Shown here: piece after piece, positions 33,301 through 45,828 of the stretch
Numbering within the stretch: position 1 is the first letter of the stretch
Layout: each line of letters starts with the position of its first letter
NCBI RefSeq assembly: GCF_026213295.1
Contig: NC_079419.1
Location: 19,903,975-19,967,974, forward strand
Origin: Gadus chalcogrammus
Taxonomy: Eukaryota; Chordata; Actinopteri; Gadiformes; Gadidae
Length of the DNA stretch: 64,000 bases
Direction of reading: 5' to 3'
Notes under the pieces: model-generated
Database searches by the model: none
Told to the model about the DNA's origin: nothing
What the model saw: the letters and a program-made list of their open reading frames with translations, nothing else
Position numbers and translations under genes: made by a program

Positions 33301-33831
33301 TGAGGTTTTGTGCGACTTAATACATCGACCTGTTCTGTCGTTTAGGTGCGAGGACAGGGTGTAATGATCAATCTGTATTGGATACCTCTTTGATTCAGTT
33401 ACTGATGATAATTAGTGTCTACTTGATAACTCTCACCATATAATGGTGAAATGGTAAGTACCGGGTATATATTATTACTATGGTATTATACTATTACTGA
33501 CTTGATCCCAAGGTGAAGGAGGGGTCAGAGGAAAAGGGAATAAAATGAATTATTGACAAGCAAAGACCAGAGCCCAGACTGCTTACAGAAAGAGATAAGA
33601 CCGTGATGCATGGCTGTATATTATAGGAGCACTTCTGAGGAAATCGAATGCCCTCATGTGTTCACTGGCCTGTTGTTATCTAAATCCACTGCCCCCAGAT
33701 TAGTTCACCTATCTGTCCCTCTTTTAATCGGAGGCGCCTTATGGTCGTCCGCTATGATGCACTTGGAGTGAGCATTCTTTTCTTCATATGGTCAAATTTA
33801 CTTTTTGTGTTCTGTGCTACAAAGACATTCT

Positions 33832-33871
<40 letters not shown>

Positions 33872-33875
33872 TGCG
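33832..33875. repeat. (TG)n microsatellite with CG interruption
   Basis: tg dinucleotides broken by gcgcgcg. Confidence 0.9.
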
Positions 33876-34294
33876 TTTGTTAAACAGGGTTGGTAGGAGG
33901 ATTGTCACTTTAATTCTATTAAATACTAAAGTCCTATTATTGCAAACCACTGAATAGACAAGCAGTTCTTTGCATGTACACTAAAGTTCTGCAGAAAAGT
34001 TCAACAGCTTTCTATAAACACATCGAAAAACCCGTCTGTATGTGTGGTGGGCCTCTTATAAAAAAATAAACTGACTTGGCCGGGTGGCACATCTGAGCGG
34101 TCCATTAGGAAACATTTCAGGAGGAAAATCCCCAAGATTCTCAGGCTCTCTGAAGGGGATTTCACTAAATCTCGTGCTTATTTGCCCCATACTTAGGAAA
34201 AGTTAATCGCTTTTAATAGCTTTTCCCCTGACACATTGGTGATGAAATATGCTTTGGGTCTGCTACTATCCTGATGTGGTTGGGGGATAGAGAA

Positions 34295-34669
34295 CCAAAG
34301 AGATAAAGAGAGAGTTAGAGAGGAGTAGGGGAGGGAGGAAGTGGAAGAGAGTGAGGAAGAGAGAGAGAGAGAGGGGGGGGGGGGGGGGAGGGTATGAGAT
34401 GTGTGAGAGATTGAGAGCCAAAGAGAGAGGGAGAGACGGAAGGACAAAGAGAGGGAGAGAGAAGAAGCATAACAGAGAGGGAGAGAGAGGCAGGAAGCTT
34501 GAGAGAGAGGAAGAGGGAAAGGGAGAGGTAGAGATGGAGAGGGATATAGATGGAGAGAAGAGAGGGTCAGGGAGAGGGACGGGGCGAGAGAGACAGAGGG
34601 AGTGGGAGGACGCATGAGAAAGAGAGAGCAGGTTAGAGAGAGGGACGAAGATTGAGAGCGAGAGAGAGT

Positions 34670-34757
<88 letters not shown>

Positions 34758-34935
34758 GAGAGAGAGAGAGAGAGAGATGGGGGGGGGAATCACACAAGAG
34801 AGGGCTAGGAAGCTTTAGAGAGAGAGACAGACAGTGAGAGAGGGAATGAGAAACGGTGAGGGAGAGAGAGGAAGGGAGATAGAGAGAAAGCATGAGAGAG
34901 GGGAAGAGAGAGAGAGCCAGAGAGATCTCTCCCCT
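34295..34935. repeat. Long polypurine (GA)-rich tract
   Basis: About 640 bp almost entirely of A and G on the plus strand. It includes a poly-G run near 34,374-34,388 and a nearly pure GA stretch at 34,665-34,780. Leu-Ser and Arg-Glu frames are artefacts. Confidence 0.93.
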
Positions 34936-35813
34936 GCTTTGCTGGTGCACTCTGCCACGGCCCAAACTAGGTTAAATTAATACACGCCTTCACACTATCT
35001 TGGGATAAACCTGAGGGCTACTTTAGCGTCAGGCGGCTTGCAGTACAACCATGTCAGCAGTCAACAAGACACATTTACAGCCCGGAATTAGTCAGGGGCT
35101 GAGTGGCGTTCATGCAGGAGATTTAAAATGTCCTTGGCTAAATTAAAGTTGGGCTTGAGGAAGTGAGAGGTGCCAGCTAAGCAGGCCGGCGCTTATTTTA
35201 AATGGCGGAGTATTTAAGAGGAGGTGATGATGGTGAGAGGCTATGGTACAGATTGGCGAGAGGGGGTTAGGTTGGGGGCGGAGGAGCTGTTGTGTGTGTT
35301 GTGGTTTAAGGGCTGATGCATTTTAGTTTATTTGACACTGATAGGATATTTGATTTAAGCAAGCAGGTCAAAAGAGGAAAGGTGTGATCGGGAAATTGAC
35401 CCATCTACGACCCAAGGGGCCCATCTAAATGTACATGAGCTACTCTCAGCTCGGGTTCAAGGATGATGAGTATACAAGCGATGGCTGTCATTTTAAATAT
35501 ATAATATTATGGGTATATGAGATGCTTTACAGTTTCTCTCATCTGATATGCAAAAAAATCCTGAAGCACAACAACAGTATGTTAGATAAAACAAAATCAA
35601 TACGGACATTGATACCTCATTACAATTGACTACAGTGATGCTTGGTTCAAAAGAGGAGTTTTCACTCTGGGACGGTGCAAAAGTGTGTGCAAGAGACATA
35701 GTTGGGAGACTTATCATCATCCAGTCTCAAATATGAGGATGGCCAAGTCTGCTTGTGTGATGTCAATGAGTTACAAGAGATGTGTGTCAAAATCAGAAAT
35801 AATACCTAACCCA

Positions 35814-35816
<3 letters not shown>

Positions 35817-35883
<67 letters not shown>
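35817..35883. repeat. (CT)n microsatellite
   Basis: About 33 CT units. Confidence 0.96.
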
Positions 35884-35885
<2 letters not shown>

Positions 35886-36223
35886 TCTCTCCCTCAGCCG
35901 CTCTCCTATCCCCTCTGTCCATCTGTATTATCACCCTCCGCTCTCGCCCATGACAGAATGGGCCAAGGAAAGAGCATTTTAACAAACAGTAAAGTAAATT
36001 AACCATAGGTTTGAATTATAGCAGTCCATAACACCGCCCGTCCCTCACTCCACACACGGCAGTGTGAGTGTGTGTGTTGCCGCCAAGGGGCTTAAGGTAT
36101 AATGACAAACATTGTACCCCCTGTGGTGGGAGGGGGCTCCGTGACTGGGGAGGTCGGGGGATTGCTATTCAGCGGACATATGCCTGGACCCGGGTTAAGT
36201 CCAGCTGTATGACTGGAGCTGAC

Positions 36224-36612
36224 ACCTGGAGGAGGAGGAGAATGGGGAGGAGGATGAAGAGGAGGGGGGAAGAGGGGAAGGAGGAGAAGAGGTGGTTAAG
36301 ATGGAGTAGGAGGAGGGGAAGAGGTGGAGGGGAAGAGGAGGAGGAGAAGGGGTTTGGGAGTGGGGAAGGGGAGGTGAAGAGGAGGAGAATGTGGAGGAGG
36401 AGGAAGAGGAGGAGGGCGAGGAGAAGGAGGGAAAGGGCAGGGTGGGGAGAGGATAAGGAGAAGAGGAGGAGGTGAAGAAGAGGAGGAGAAGGAGAAGAGG
36501 AAAATGAGGGGGAGTGGCAGAAGGAGAAAGAGTTGGAGGAAGTGGTGGAGGATGAGTAGTGGAAGAGGAGGAGGAGGAAGAGGAGGAGGAGGGGAGGAGG
36601 GGAGGAGGGGCT
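36224..36612. repeat. (GGA)-rich polypurine tract
   Basis: About 390 bp of imperfect gga, gaa and ggg units on the plus strand with very few pyrimidines, capable of triplex or G-rich structures. Confidence 0.93.
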
Positions 36613-37021
36613 GGGGCCACAGTATTCGATAAGCCCCTACTGGGTAAGGACAGACAAGCATGAAATTGAGCATCTTTTTTTTTTTAAGCTTCCACATTTG
36701 CTCCCCCCTTTGAGCTGCTGCAGTGAGATTATGTTTGGCAATGAGTGTAGGCAGGTGGCCTAGGAAAATGATCATTGTGTTTATCTATAAGCAACCTTTA
36801 ACGTTTACCTCCTAAGGCCCTCTGCAATTGTATGATAACTTCCACCGGTGGTTGAGAAAATTTTTTGAAAAAACGCTTTAGGCTACTGGGAGAAGAACTG
36901 TGTGTACAGACCTATGACCGCACCAACGGAATATTATAATCACTTCTTCTACATCATTCAATCAGGTATTATTAGGCCTATTATGTTGATATATATAATA
37001 GGTGGACTCACAGACACAGAC

Positions 37022-37086
37022 TCACTATGTAAAGCGCTTTTGGTACCTTGAAAAGCGCTATATAAATGCAATTAATTATTACTATT
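37022..37086 (+). mobile_element. Fragment of a SINE 3' tail
   Basis: gtaaagcgcttttggtacct and aaagcgctatataaatgcaa followed by an AT-rich tail match the conserved 3' end of many fish retroposons. The 5' part is not recognised, so this is a truncated copy. Confidence 0.6.
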
Positions 37087-37580
37087 GTAAAAAATGTTGA
37101 TTGTTGAGAATAGGAGACGCAACTAGATAGCTATAGCTATATAACTACCCAGCATCTCCCAGGAAGGGTCAATCTTCACACAATCTGTTCTCCATGGCTG
37201 GTTTATGACTTGTGTGTTCTGGAAGCATCTTGATAAAGATTTCATTCTCCCTCCGTGGGAGCTGACGTCTTGATGATTAGTCTGCAAACATATTTCGAAA
37301 TAGGCCTCTACACGCAAGTCTACTGGTGGAAAGCACAGGACATGACAACATGGTGTTGGGCTGGTGAGGGGTATAAATGTCAATGTTTGAGAACCTTGAT
37401 TATGTTATGGAACGGATGTAGACCACAAGATGGCAGCAGATCTTTGGCTGTTCTACCACATGGTGTAACACCGCATTTGTATTTCAGTCGATGGAAAGTG
37501 TTGACTCTTTTCCCAGCAGAATTGACGATCAATTGATCTTCACAAAGGAATTCACATACACAGGTGAAAATTGGTGACAC

Positions 37581-37585
37581 AAAAA
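37581..37585 (-). terminator. Pol III terminator of tRNA-Pro
   Basis: Five T on the minus strand (aaaaa on the plus) within ten bases after the tRNA 3' end, a standard RNA polymerase III termination signal. Confidence 0.75.
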
Positions 37586-37589
37586 GATT

Positions 37590-37661
37590 GGGCTCGTCCG
37601 GGATTTGAACCCGGGACCTCTCGCACCCAAAGCGAGAATCATACCCCTAGACCAACGAGCC
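37590..37661 (-). tRNA. tRNA-Pro (anticodon TGG)
   Basis: A 72-nt tRNA on the minus strand beginning GGCTCGTTGGTCTAGGGG. The acceptor stem GGCTCGT pairs with ACGAGCC, with C as discriminator. The anticodon arm CTCGC-TTTGGGT-GCGAG gives anticodon TGG, reading CCA and other Pro codons. The T arm GTCCCGGGTTCAAATCCCGGAC is perfect; this contains the B box, and the A box is in the D arm. There is no intron. A T-run terminator follows. All stems pair, so it looks functional and not SINE-derived. Confidence 0.96.
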
Positions 37662-37939
37662 ACATGATGGAGGGCCGAGATCACAGGTATTTGAACATTA
37701 TATACTCACGATACTTCCAACGCTGCAGAAATTCTGTGAAAGTCAATTACAACGAATGTTCCCGATGCACGACTTTCGTAGTATCGTACCTCAGTGAGGC
37801 ATATTTGTTGCAAATAAGCTAGTATACATTTTAAGATATTATTGTCTTCACTTATTGACTGGTCAATGATTCTAATCAGCTAAAAAGTAAAACAATTAAT
37901 GTATTTGTGTAATCAGTGGAAAATCAAAACCCGTCCGGT

Positions 37940-38076
37940 TCATCGCGCGGTGCATTGTGGTCCAGACTGAGGAGCTGCTGACCGGAATGTGAAGAATCCG
38001 AGGTGTCCGCCAGGCTTCTCTTTATCACTGCGAATATTTCTCCACAGAAATATACAAGTATTGGACTACCTATAAG
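37940..38076 (+). other. septin2: Probable septin2 5' UTR exon
   Basis: A GC-richer stretch after an AT-rich region (cgcgcggtgcattgtggtcc ... cgaggtgtccgcc) ends at a good donor, CTATAAG|GTAACA, at 38,076. It lies about 1 kb upstream of the coding start, in the right orientation and with no other gene to claim it. The 5' boundary is a guess. Confidence 0.4.
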
Positions 38077-38370
38077 GTAACACTACGCATATATTGGAGT
38101 ATCGTTCGCTTTTTAAGTTAATCCATCCGTTATTTTTGACTTAAACTCAACCCCTCGCCATGGTTGAGGCAACATCCTGTGGTACAAGTCACAGGTAGCT
38201 AGTCGTTAGAGCTAGTTAGTGTTGAAAACCTCTTTCAATCAGATATTATACTGCCATTTATTTTGGGTATTTGGGTATATGAATCGGACTGGTGTTTGAA
38301 TTAAACCTCTGTGCCATGGTTAAGTTATTGTTGCATGGAATCGACGATAATTAAGCACTTTCTCTCGTAG

Positions 38371-38584
38371 CCTGTGTTGTGGCTAACTTAATGCTGGTAG
38401 CAAGTTTCAATCAGACCGACTTGACCAGATCGGCTCGATTGAAACGTGTTACCAGCAGTAGAACTGTTGTCGTTTATTGGAGATATCAGAGAATGATGAT
38501 TACTGGGCTGGACGAAGCCCAGTGATCCCATCTCTCTAATATCTCCTATAAACGATAACATTTGGTTAACGTCCACACCTCAGG
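38371..38584. repeat. Nested inverted repeats, three-armed structure
   Basis: An outer imperfect inverted repeat (cctgtgttgtggctaac at 38,371; gttaacgtccacacctcagg ending 38,584) encloses two hairpins. Arm 1, 38,392-38,457, has tgctggta...taccagca plus gtttcaatc/gattgaaac. Arm 2, 38,466-38,559, has cgtttat-ggagatat/atatctcc-ataaacg with an inner actgggct/agcccagt. It lies in the presumed first intron of septin2 and may be a fold-back transposon. No target duplication was established. Confidence 0.8.
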
Positions 38585-39095
38585 TTGCTGTAGGTCATCA
38601 AACACAAGTCAACATCCGTGTTCCTCTAACACGACAATACCACACACGACTACTGACATGTCCTGCAAATGATTCACTTCTAAAAATTGGATTATACTAA
38701 GAAATACCACGGACAGACCCATCAGTGACAAAAGCTACACGCGGCTACTTACAAGTAAACTACACATGGATACATCTAATCTGTCATCCAAAGCTATCTG
38801 TTATTTCTTTGTCCACGTTGTGATTAAGATGATGTTTATTGGCCGCCAATCGAACCAGTTGAATGAGTGAAACTGAGTGTTTGTGGTTAAACACAGCTCG
38901 GCAACCATTCACAGCACAACCCTGACTTCCTGTCTCTCACAAACACACACAGACGCACACACACGTAGGCTTCCATCCCCACACAGAGAGACTCCATTTC
39001 ACAAAGACAGCCTTCAACGACAGTTTGCTTGGATGCTTCTGTAACAGTTTGGATATTTTTCGTATTGGATTTGATGTGTTTTGAACCTCTTTTCC

Positions 39096-42000
39096 ATGGC
39101 AGATCCAACGAATGCCGATATGTCTCAGGCAGATAAAATGAAGGTGAGTTGCAGTGAGAAGCTAAGTCATTATATTCATCTAGCAACTGACAAGCTCATG
39201 CAGTGCAGCAGTAACTGCTTGATGATGTTCAGATCAATCGCTTCCTTCTAACGCAATGACTCTACGAGAAACACTCCTGTCACTGTAGTCTTGCATTGTT
39301 TTAATAACAACTCTTATGGCTATTCGTATGATTGCTCGTAGAACAGTTTTGCAATGGAATGTAAATGTAAGTCGATCCTCAGAAAGCTAGGTTTCCCACA
39401 TGCCCAATATGGGCGGGTCTGTAGAAAGCGTGAGAACACATGGTTTTCTCATACACGTACGTAATGTTATATGTTAATCCCCTCTTGCTGAAGCTGAACA
39501 TTCGACTGTTCCAACGGTCAGCTGCCTTGCCAGTCTGTAGTCTCGCTCTCTATCCCCCCCCTCTCTCTCTCTCTCCATAAAGAGCCGCAAACATTGGAAT
39601 GCTGGGCTAAAGAGTGCTTCTTGCAAATACGCACAAGATGCTGCTGCCCCGCTTAAATGTACTTCCTCATTGTGGACTCACTTCGTAAAACAGATGTGTT
39701 CTCCACAGGCTTCTAATAACAGCCTGTCACATAGTTAGTCATAAAGCAAAATGTGGTTCTTCAACTTCAAGCAAAAACACTTAATCATACACTGGATGCT
39801 GAGTCGAAGAGTAGTATCCCTTTGGTTTATTGAGGGAAAAAAAAAGAAGTTTATTTTTCCCCCAAATACGATTAATTTGACAGCTGTATACCTTGCCTGT
39901 ACTTGTGTATCCACAGCAAGGGCAGTTCACCAATCCAGAGACACCGGGGTACGTGGGGTTTGCCAACCTACCCAATCAGGTTCACCGAAAATCGGTGAAG
40001 AAGGGCTTTGAATTCACCCTCATGGTGGTCGGTGAGTACATGGTTGCTGCCTCTTCAGACTCGTGGACACTGTCTGTATGTGGTATGTTCGTCTGCACTA
40101 GATGAGACCAGTGTGGAAAGGAAAACAGTTGTGGCCTGACAGGAAGTGCTAACATTTGTGGAATGCATTTTTTGTGTGTCGCCGTCTTTTGGCATTTGGC
40201 AGACTCACATTTTGCTGCAGAACAGGAAATTATGAGTTTTTAATCTGCATTTTCGGAATACTTCACTGTAAATGAGATCCCATCTTTAACATGGACACGT
40301 CCAATATTGACATTCAGAACCGCCATGGCTTGTTGATGTGGTAGACCTTGAGTCTTCAAGTTGTGATCTATTTCGGTCTCTTGTGAATTAATGGTGGATA
40401 TATATATATAGTACATTATGTTTAACTACATGTTGTAACTGCTCAAGCTAATATTGAGGCCTCTTATCATGTTTGACCCTCATTATTCATCCAGTTGGTG
40501 TCAGCAGCCAAGTATATTTTAAACATTATCCCGTCTTCCGTGTGCCTCTCTAACCGGGGGAGGCGGACACAGAGACCCTTTTGTACGCCGCCTATCTAGT
40601 CATCCTAAAATACACTGGAGAGGAATTCAGCTCCAGGCCAATGGGGACTGATTCACATTGGACACAGCCTGCCTCTTTATTGATAAGCTGCACATTACAA
40701 TGCATTAGCAGGGCTTGTTAAATTGGCAGAGATTTAAATCGGTATGCAATGGAAGAATGTAATGCATGCAGCTAGATATCAAGCCCATCAGAAAATCATT
40801 GTCTAGCACTTTAAAATGTTCTAATCAAAACCCTTAAGTGTAAACCTTTGTGGTGAACGTATTATAAATGTAAAAAGACTCATCAGTTCACCTCCGGAAG
40901 CATTCCTCCTCCTAGTTGGTGTTGATCAGCCTGGCAAACCCTGAGTTAATATAAATGTTTAGTACAAAAACACGAGAACATTGTGAAAGAATGTCTCTTC
41001 GTTCTTTCTTAGTCTTCAAAGGGGACCGTAGTGATCTAAAGCAGTGTAATAGGGTCTAATAGGCCCAGTCCATATCAAAGTGTGGTATGATATCGGACCG
41101 ATTGGGTCCCTCAATACCCCATCTAATGGATGATCTCTTCTGTGTTCTTCAGGGGAGTCTGGCCTTGGGAAGTCCACTCTGATCAACAGCCTGTTCCTCA
41201 CGGACCTCTACCCTGAGAGAATCATCCCTGGGGCTGCAGGTAGGTCCACAAAACCCCATTCAACTGTGATGGGTGTTCAACTCCCAGCTGAAGGGTACTA
41301 GATGTGTCTCCCAATGTCCACAGTTATATTCCAGCTTGACCCCTTGAGACATTGTTCATAACGCCATACCATTTGGGGCCGGGAGTAATAATAATAATAA
41401 TAATAATAGCAGTAGCTCAGGAGGTAGAGAGGGTTGACTGGTAACTGGAAGGTTGCTCGTTGTCCCTGAGCAAGACACTTCACCCTGACTGCTCCTGTCG
41501 TCGTCCGTGGTTGACTCCGCCGTCGGTGTGTGAATGAATGGTTGTAAGTCACTTTGGATAAAAGTGTCAGCAAAAATCTCCTAAATTGGGTAGGGTAGAC
41601 GTCGCAGCTGAATGAGTAGATGTAGATGGCACGGTGTTCTGGTGACGTGTCACAAACATAGAGAGCCGGTCACGTGTCTCTCTGACTTCCTCTCCCTCCA
41701 CTTCCTCCTTCATCAGAGAAAATCGAGCGCACCGTTCAGATCGAGGCCTCCACCGTGGAGATCGAGGAGCGGGGGGTTAAGCTCCGCCTCACCGTGGTCG
41801 ACACTCCCGGATACGGGGACGCCATCAACAGCCAGGACTGGTATAAACCCCCCTCTATACACTTAAAGTGAAGCATCCTCCATTTAACGGTTGTCATTTC
41901 TGTCATTGTAAGTACACAACAATGATTGCATACAAATATGGCCCTTTTATCCCGCTGTAGCTTCAGCACCATCATTAGCTACATCGATGACCAGTTTGAG

Positions 42001-45000
42001 CGTTACCTGCATGACGAGAGTGGCCTGAACCGAAGGCACATCGTGGACAACAGAGTCCACTGCTGTTTCTACTTCATCTCCCCGCTGGGCCACGGGTGGG
42101 TTCTCCATTCACTCCTGTATCCGTTAACCTACAGTTAGACGATACAACCCGACAGCAGGATGCTTCCCAACTGGTTGGATTGTAGCCTCCGTCACTTTCA
42201 CTTTCATTTCACTGTTATGGGACCAATCACTCATTTAGTTTGAAAAAATGTTGGGGTCTAGGTAAAAGAAATTCAAGACTTATCTTCTAAGCGTTAAGTT
42301 TAGGGTTAGAGATAGTGGAGCACTGTCTGAATAATGCTGCAATTCAACAGAGTATTCACTTGTTATTTAACGTGGTCATGCAGCACATTTTGAATGCATG
42401 CTTTGCTTGTTCTCAGCCTCACCTTTTTAGTTGATTTGGATAAAAGTGTCTGAAAAACGAAATGCAAGTGTAACCCTTTTGGAGTTCCTCCTGTTTTAAT
42501 GTGTAAACATGTTGCTCAACATGTTTTCCCCTCCTGCGCAACATGTTTCCCCTCCTGCTCAACATGTTTCCCCTCCTGCTCCCCCAGGCTGAAGCCCCTT
42601 GACGTCCAGTTCATGAAGGCGATCCACAACAAGGTCAACGTGGTCCCAGTCATCGCTAAGGCGGACACGCTCACGCTGAGGGAGAGGGAGAGGCTGAAGC
42701 GCAGGGTAAACCAGTCTCAACCAGTCCCCCACATATCTGGGCAGAAATTATGTAGAATAACATAAAAAAATATCTTGATGGCAAAGTATTAGTTTTAATT
42801 TAATGATTTGAAGAGGATTAGCTAGGTTCAAGGAGAATCTATACACATTGATGTATCAATTTTTTAACCCTTTATATAAACAAGGTATATACAATTTGAT
42901 ATAAACATCATGATTATTATTTCCATAACAATTGGTCAATAGTAAATGGTTATAGGAAACATCAGGTAACAACATAACTTGTCTTTAGAAGAAACCAGAT
43001 GCTTGTCTGTTTAGATTTAGTCATAATCTGTATGCAGTTAGTCTCACAAATCAGATGTTGGATTCATAATCTAAATTCTAATAGACTATCACATCTGGGT
43101 GAATGGGGCGCTTCACTCACATCATGTTGAAGGAGGCTAAACCTTAAAGGTTTCACATCATAACAGTGTGGACAGAAATAAACCTATTACAGTCCCCTCC
43201 TGGAAGCTTGATCCACTCGCCCAGATGAGTTCCTCTTGGGTAGAACCTCTCTGTGAGGAACGGCGTCCGTCTCTGGTGAGGTCCCGCTCTGTAGCGGCTG
43301 GGTCTGAGACTAACTGGAGGGGCTTCCTCACCGGTGTAGATTCTGGATGAGATTGACGAACACGGGATCAAGATCTACCACCTTCCTGATGCTGAGTCCG
43401 ACGAGGACGAGGACTTCAAGGAGCAGACCCGGATCCTGAAGGTAACGCCGCGGCTTAACACACTAGGCACAGTCCCGTCAGTCTGACGCCAAGGACGGGA
43501 CAACTAGTCGAGTTCAAAATGTTTAGGGAATACGTTTACGCACCGTTGAAGACGTTGTCGTCAAAAAGAAAAAAAAGTATGATTTGAATGTATGACTATA
43601 TAGGTGATGTAGTGAAGAAAGTATGATTCATAGATTCATAGATTGGCCCACCAGTTGGTACAGTCCACCGGTAATGCCGGCTGGGTGGATCCATGCATTC
43701 GGATGGACCCTCCCACGTGTGCATTAAATAGAGGGTGGATTTAGACCTGGCCAATGCTCGCCACACCCGCTGCTGAAACGGGGGGCCTTTAACGTCTCCC
43801 CCTGGACCCACACGCTCCTCCCTCCAGGCCAGCATCCCGTTCGCGGTGGTGGGGTCCAACCAGCAGATCGAGGCCAAGGGGAAGAAGGTGAGGGGTCGGC
43901 TGTACCCCTGGGGCGTGGTGGAGGTGGAGAACCCCGAGCACAACGACTTCCTCAAGCTGCGCACCATGCTCATGTGAGTGGTCGCCCGTGGAGACGCCCG
44001 GCTTTAACGGCTGACGTTGGGATTCATTTGGCAAAACGTGTGCAAGTGTTTTATCACCATCATCAGCTAAAGCTCATCTCCAACGGAAGGCCCACAATGA
44101 GGGCACGTTTTACTCCAATCAAACCACGGGACCGGTTCCATTCTCTGCCGCTGATTGGCTGACCCGTTGCCCCTCCCCCCCCCTCCTCCTCCACAGCACC
44201 CACATGCAGGACCTGCAGGAGGTGACCCAGGACCTGCACTACGAGAACTTCCGCTCGGAGCGCCTGAAGCGCGGTGGCAGGTTGTCATCACACGGTTATG
44301 TTCTGCCTCTCTCTCCTGCGTACGTACCCCTCTGTCTGCCTGCTTTTCTTCCATAACTCCCCTTCCCCTCTCGGACCACCCACATCATCAGGGGTCACTT
44401 TAGACGTAGGCAGTGGAGGCCGTGTTTGCAAGGGCAATTTGTCCTTGCTTTTGTTCAGTTCCTTTGATCACAATCATGAAGTAAAGCCACAACCGTTTCT
44501 CCAGCTCCTCAAATAGTGTTGTACTACAGGATGTCGCACAGAGTGATGGATTACAGCGGAGTATCAATCTGTCCACTTCAGCCCTGCTAATCTTGAGCCA
44601 CATCTGGTTTGAATAGTTATATGGACAACATGACATTATTATCTCCCTTTAACTTAGGTTTGGTTCACTTTTCTTTATTCATTTGAATGGAGCTAGAGGT
44701 GAGACTCTGTTAAAGCCAGTCCAGGATACAGGAAATGGTTTTACTCACTTCCTGTTAGTGGGCTCGCCATCTTTCCAACGATGGCTGCCTTGGTTTGTCT
44801 GTTCCTCCTGAGTGGGACCGTGACCGAGGTACAGTCTGATTCATTTATTCTGGCGGAGGGGGGGTATCGCCGTGCTCCCCTGACCCTGACCGTTCATCGT
44901 AGCTCCCCCCCCGTTTTAATCTCTTGCTTCTTCCACCTGTTAGCTCCCTCTTCACACCTGCTCTCCCTCCTCTCGTAGAGTAACACCACCCAGACCGCGT

Positions 45001-45828
45001 TGACACCACTCTCTCTCGTGCTTCATATGCTGCCGCTCCCCTTCTCTGCCTAATGCTTCTAGAAACAAAGGCTCATCTAATACGCTTGTCACACTCACGT
45101 GCACGAACCACACGCACACCAGACATCCTCTGCATGGGGGAGGCTCTCACTGTTCCTGCTCTGAAGTTCCACTTCCAAGTTAAATGCTTTGACACCTTTT
45201 GTCACTGATTTGAAATGAAAACACTCAAACTCGAATGGTTTTAAAATTGTGTCTGTGATATTGATAATCGAGTAATCTAAATTTGAATGAAAACCAACAC
45301 ATGATTGAATTTCTACATTTCCTCAAAAATAATCCTTAATCCTAAATCTTAGGCTAAGTGTTAGCATGTGGCGCGGCGTTAACTAGTGTGTGTGTGGTTC
45401 AGTAACAGGAAGGGGCCGGAGCCGGAGGAAACGGACAAGGACATGATCCTGCAGGAGAAGGAAGCCGAGGTGAGCTCCTCCCCTACGCTCCACATCTCAC
45501 TTCCTGTCTGTTTAAGGAGGCTTTGTTAGTTTCCCTGTTTTATTTTTTTTGTTGTTAATGTGTCTTAAAAATGATAAGGCAAAGACTTATGCTTTATTTC
45601 CATCCAATCAGAAGGTTAAGTCTGGTTTGTGTTTACAGTCAAATGACAGTTATGAATGACTTATGCATTAACTGACGGAAATGGAGAGTCCTTACAAACC
45701 ATGGCTATGGATGGTTTGGTAAAGTGTTGCCTTGTGTACAGCTGAGGAGGATGCAGGAGATGATAGCCAAAATGCAGCTACAGATGCAGAAACAAGGAGA
45801 TGGCGAAGGAGACGGCCATCATGTGTGA
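39096..45828 (+). CDS. septin2: Septin-2
   Basis: Eleven coding exons: 39,096-39,143; 39,917-40,031; 41,153-41,239; 41,717-41,840; 41,961-42,095; 42,588-42,705; 43,340-43,441; 43,828-43,973; 44,197-44,280; 45,409-45,469; 45,742-45,828. All phases agree, giving 368 residues. The septin GTPase is intact: polybasic/alpha0 region [14 protein letters not shown]1 P-loop [10 protein letters not shown]3 DTPGYGD, G4 AKAD, the septin-unique element ([19 protein letters not shown]) and a C-terminal coiled coil ending GDGHHV. The sequence is nearly identical to mammalian SEPTIN2 through the GTPase domain. It polymerises with SEPTIN6/7-type partners into filaments at the cell cortex, cleavage furrow and ciliary base. 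The first exon gives a longer leader ([16 protein letters not shown]) than the short human start. It is convergent with stk25. Confidence 0.96.
41385..41576 (+). mobile_element. tRNA-derived SINE in septin2 intron
   Basis: After a short (TAA)n run the sequence reads agtagctcaggaggtagaga and gactggtaactggaaggttg, then ccctgagcaagacacttcac, ccgccgtcggtgtgtgaatg and ttggataaaagtgtc. This is the head-to-tail layout of a common fish tRNA-derived SINE. The B-box segment is shortened by a deletion (gttgctcgttgtccctg). It is a relative of the copy at 58.4 kb. Confidence 0.8.
42425..42470 (+). mobile_element. SINE tail fragment in septin2 intron
   Basis: tttggataaaagtgtctgaa plus aaacgaaatg matches the 3' tail of the SINE at 41.4 kb. 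The head is missing. Confidence 0.5.
42517..42580 (+). repeat. 21-bp tandem repeat at a septin2 splice acceptor
   Basis: Three copies of caacatgtttcccctcctgc(t), of 22, 21 and 21 bp, run up to 7 nt before the acceptor AG of the exon at 42,588. Each copy carries a pyrimidine tract, so the polypyrimidine region is tandemly reiterated. Confidence 0.85.

Noticed and set aside
36068..36775. Arg/Glu-rich or Ser/Pro-rich frames at 36 kb
   Set aside because: They are products of the GGA polypurine tract, with no family similarity or splice sites.
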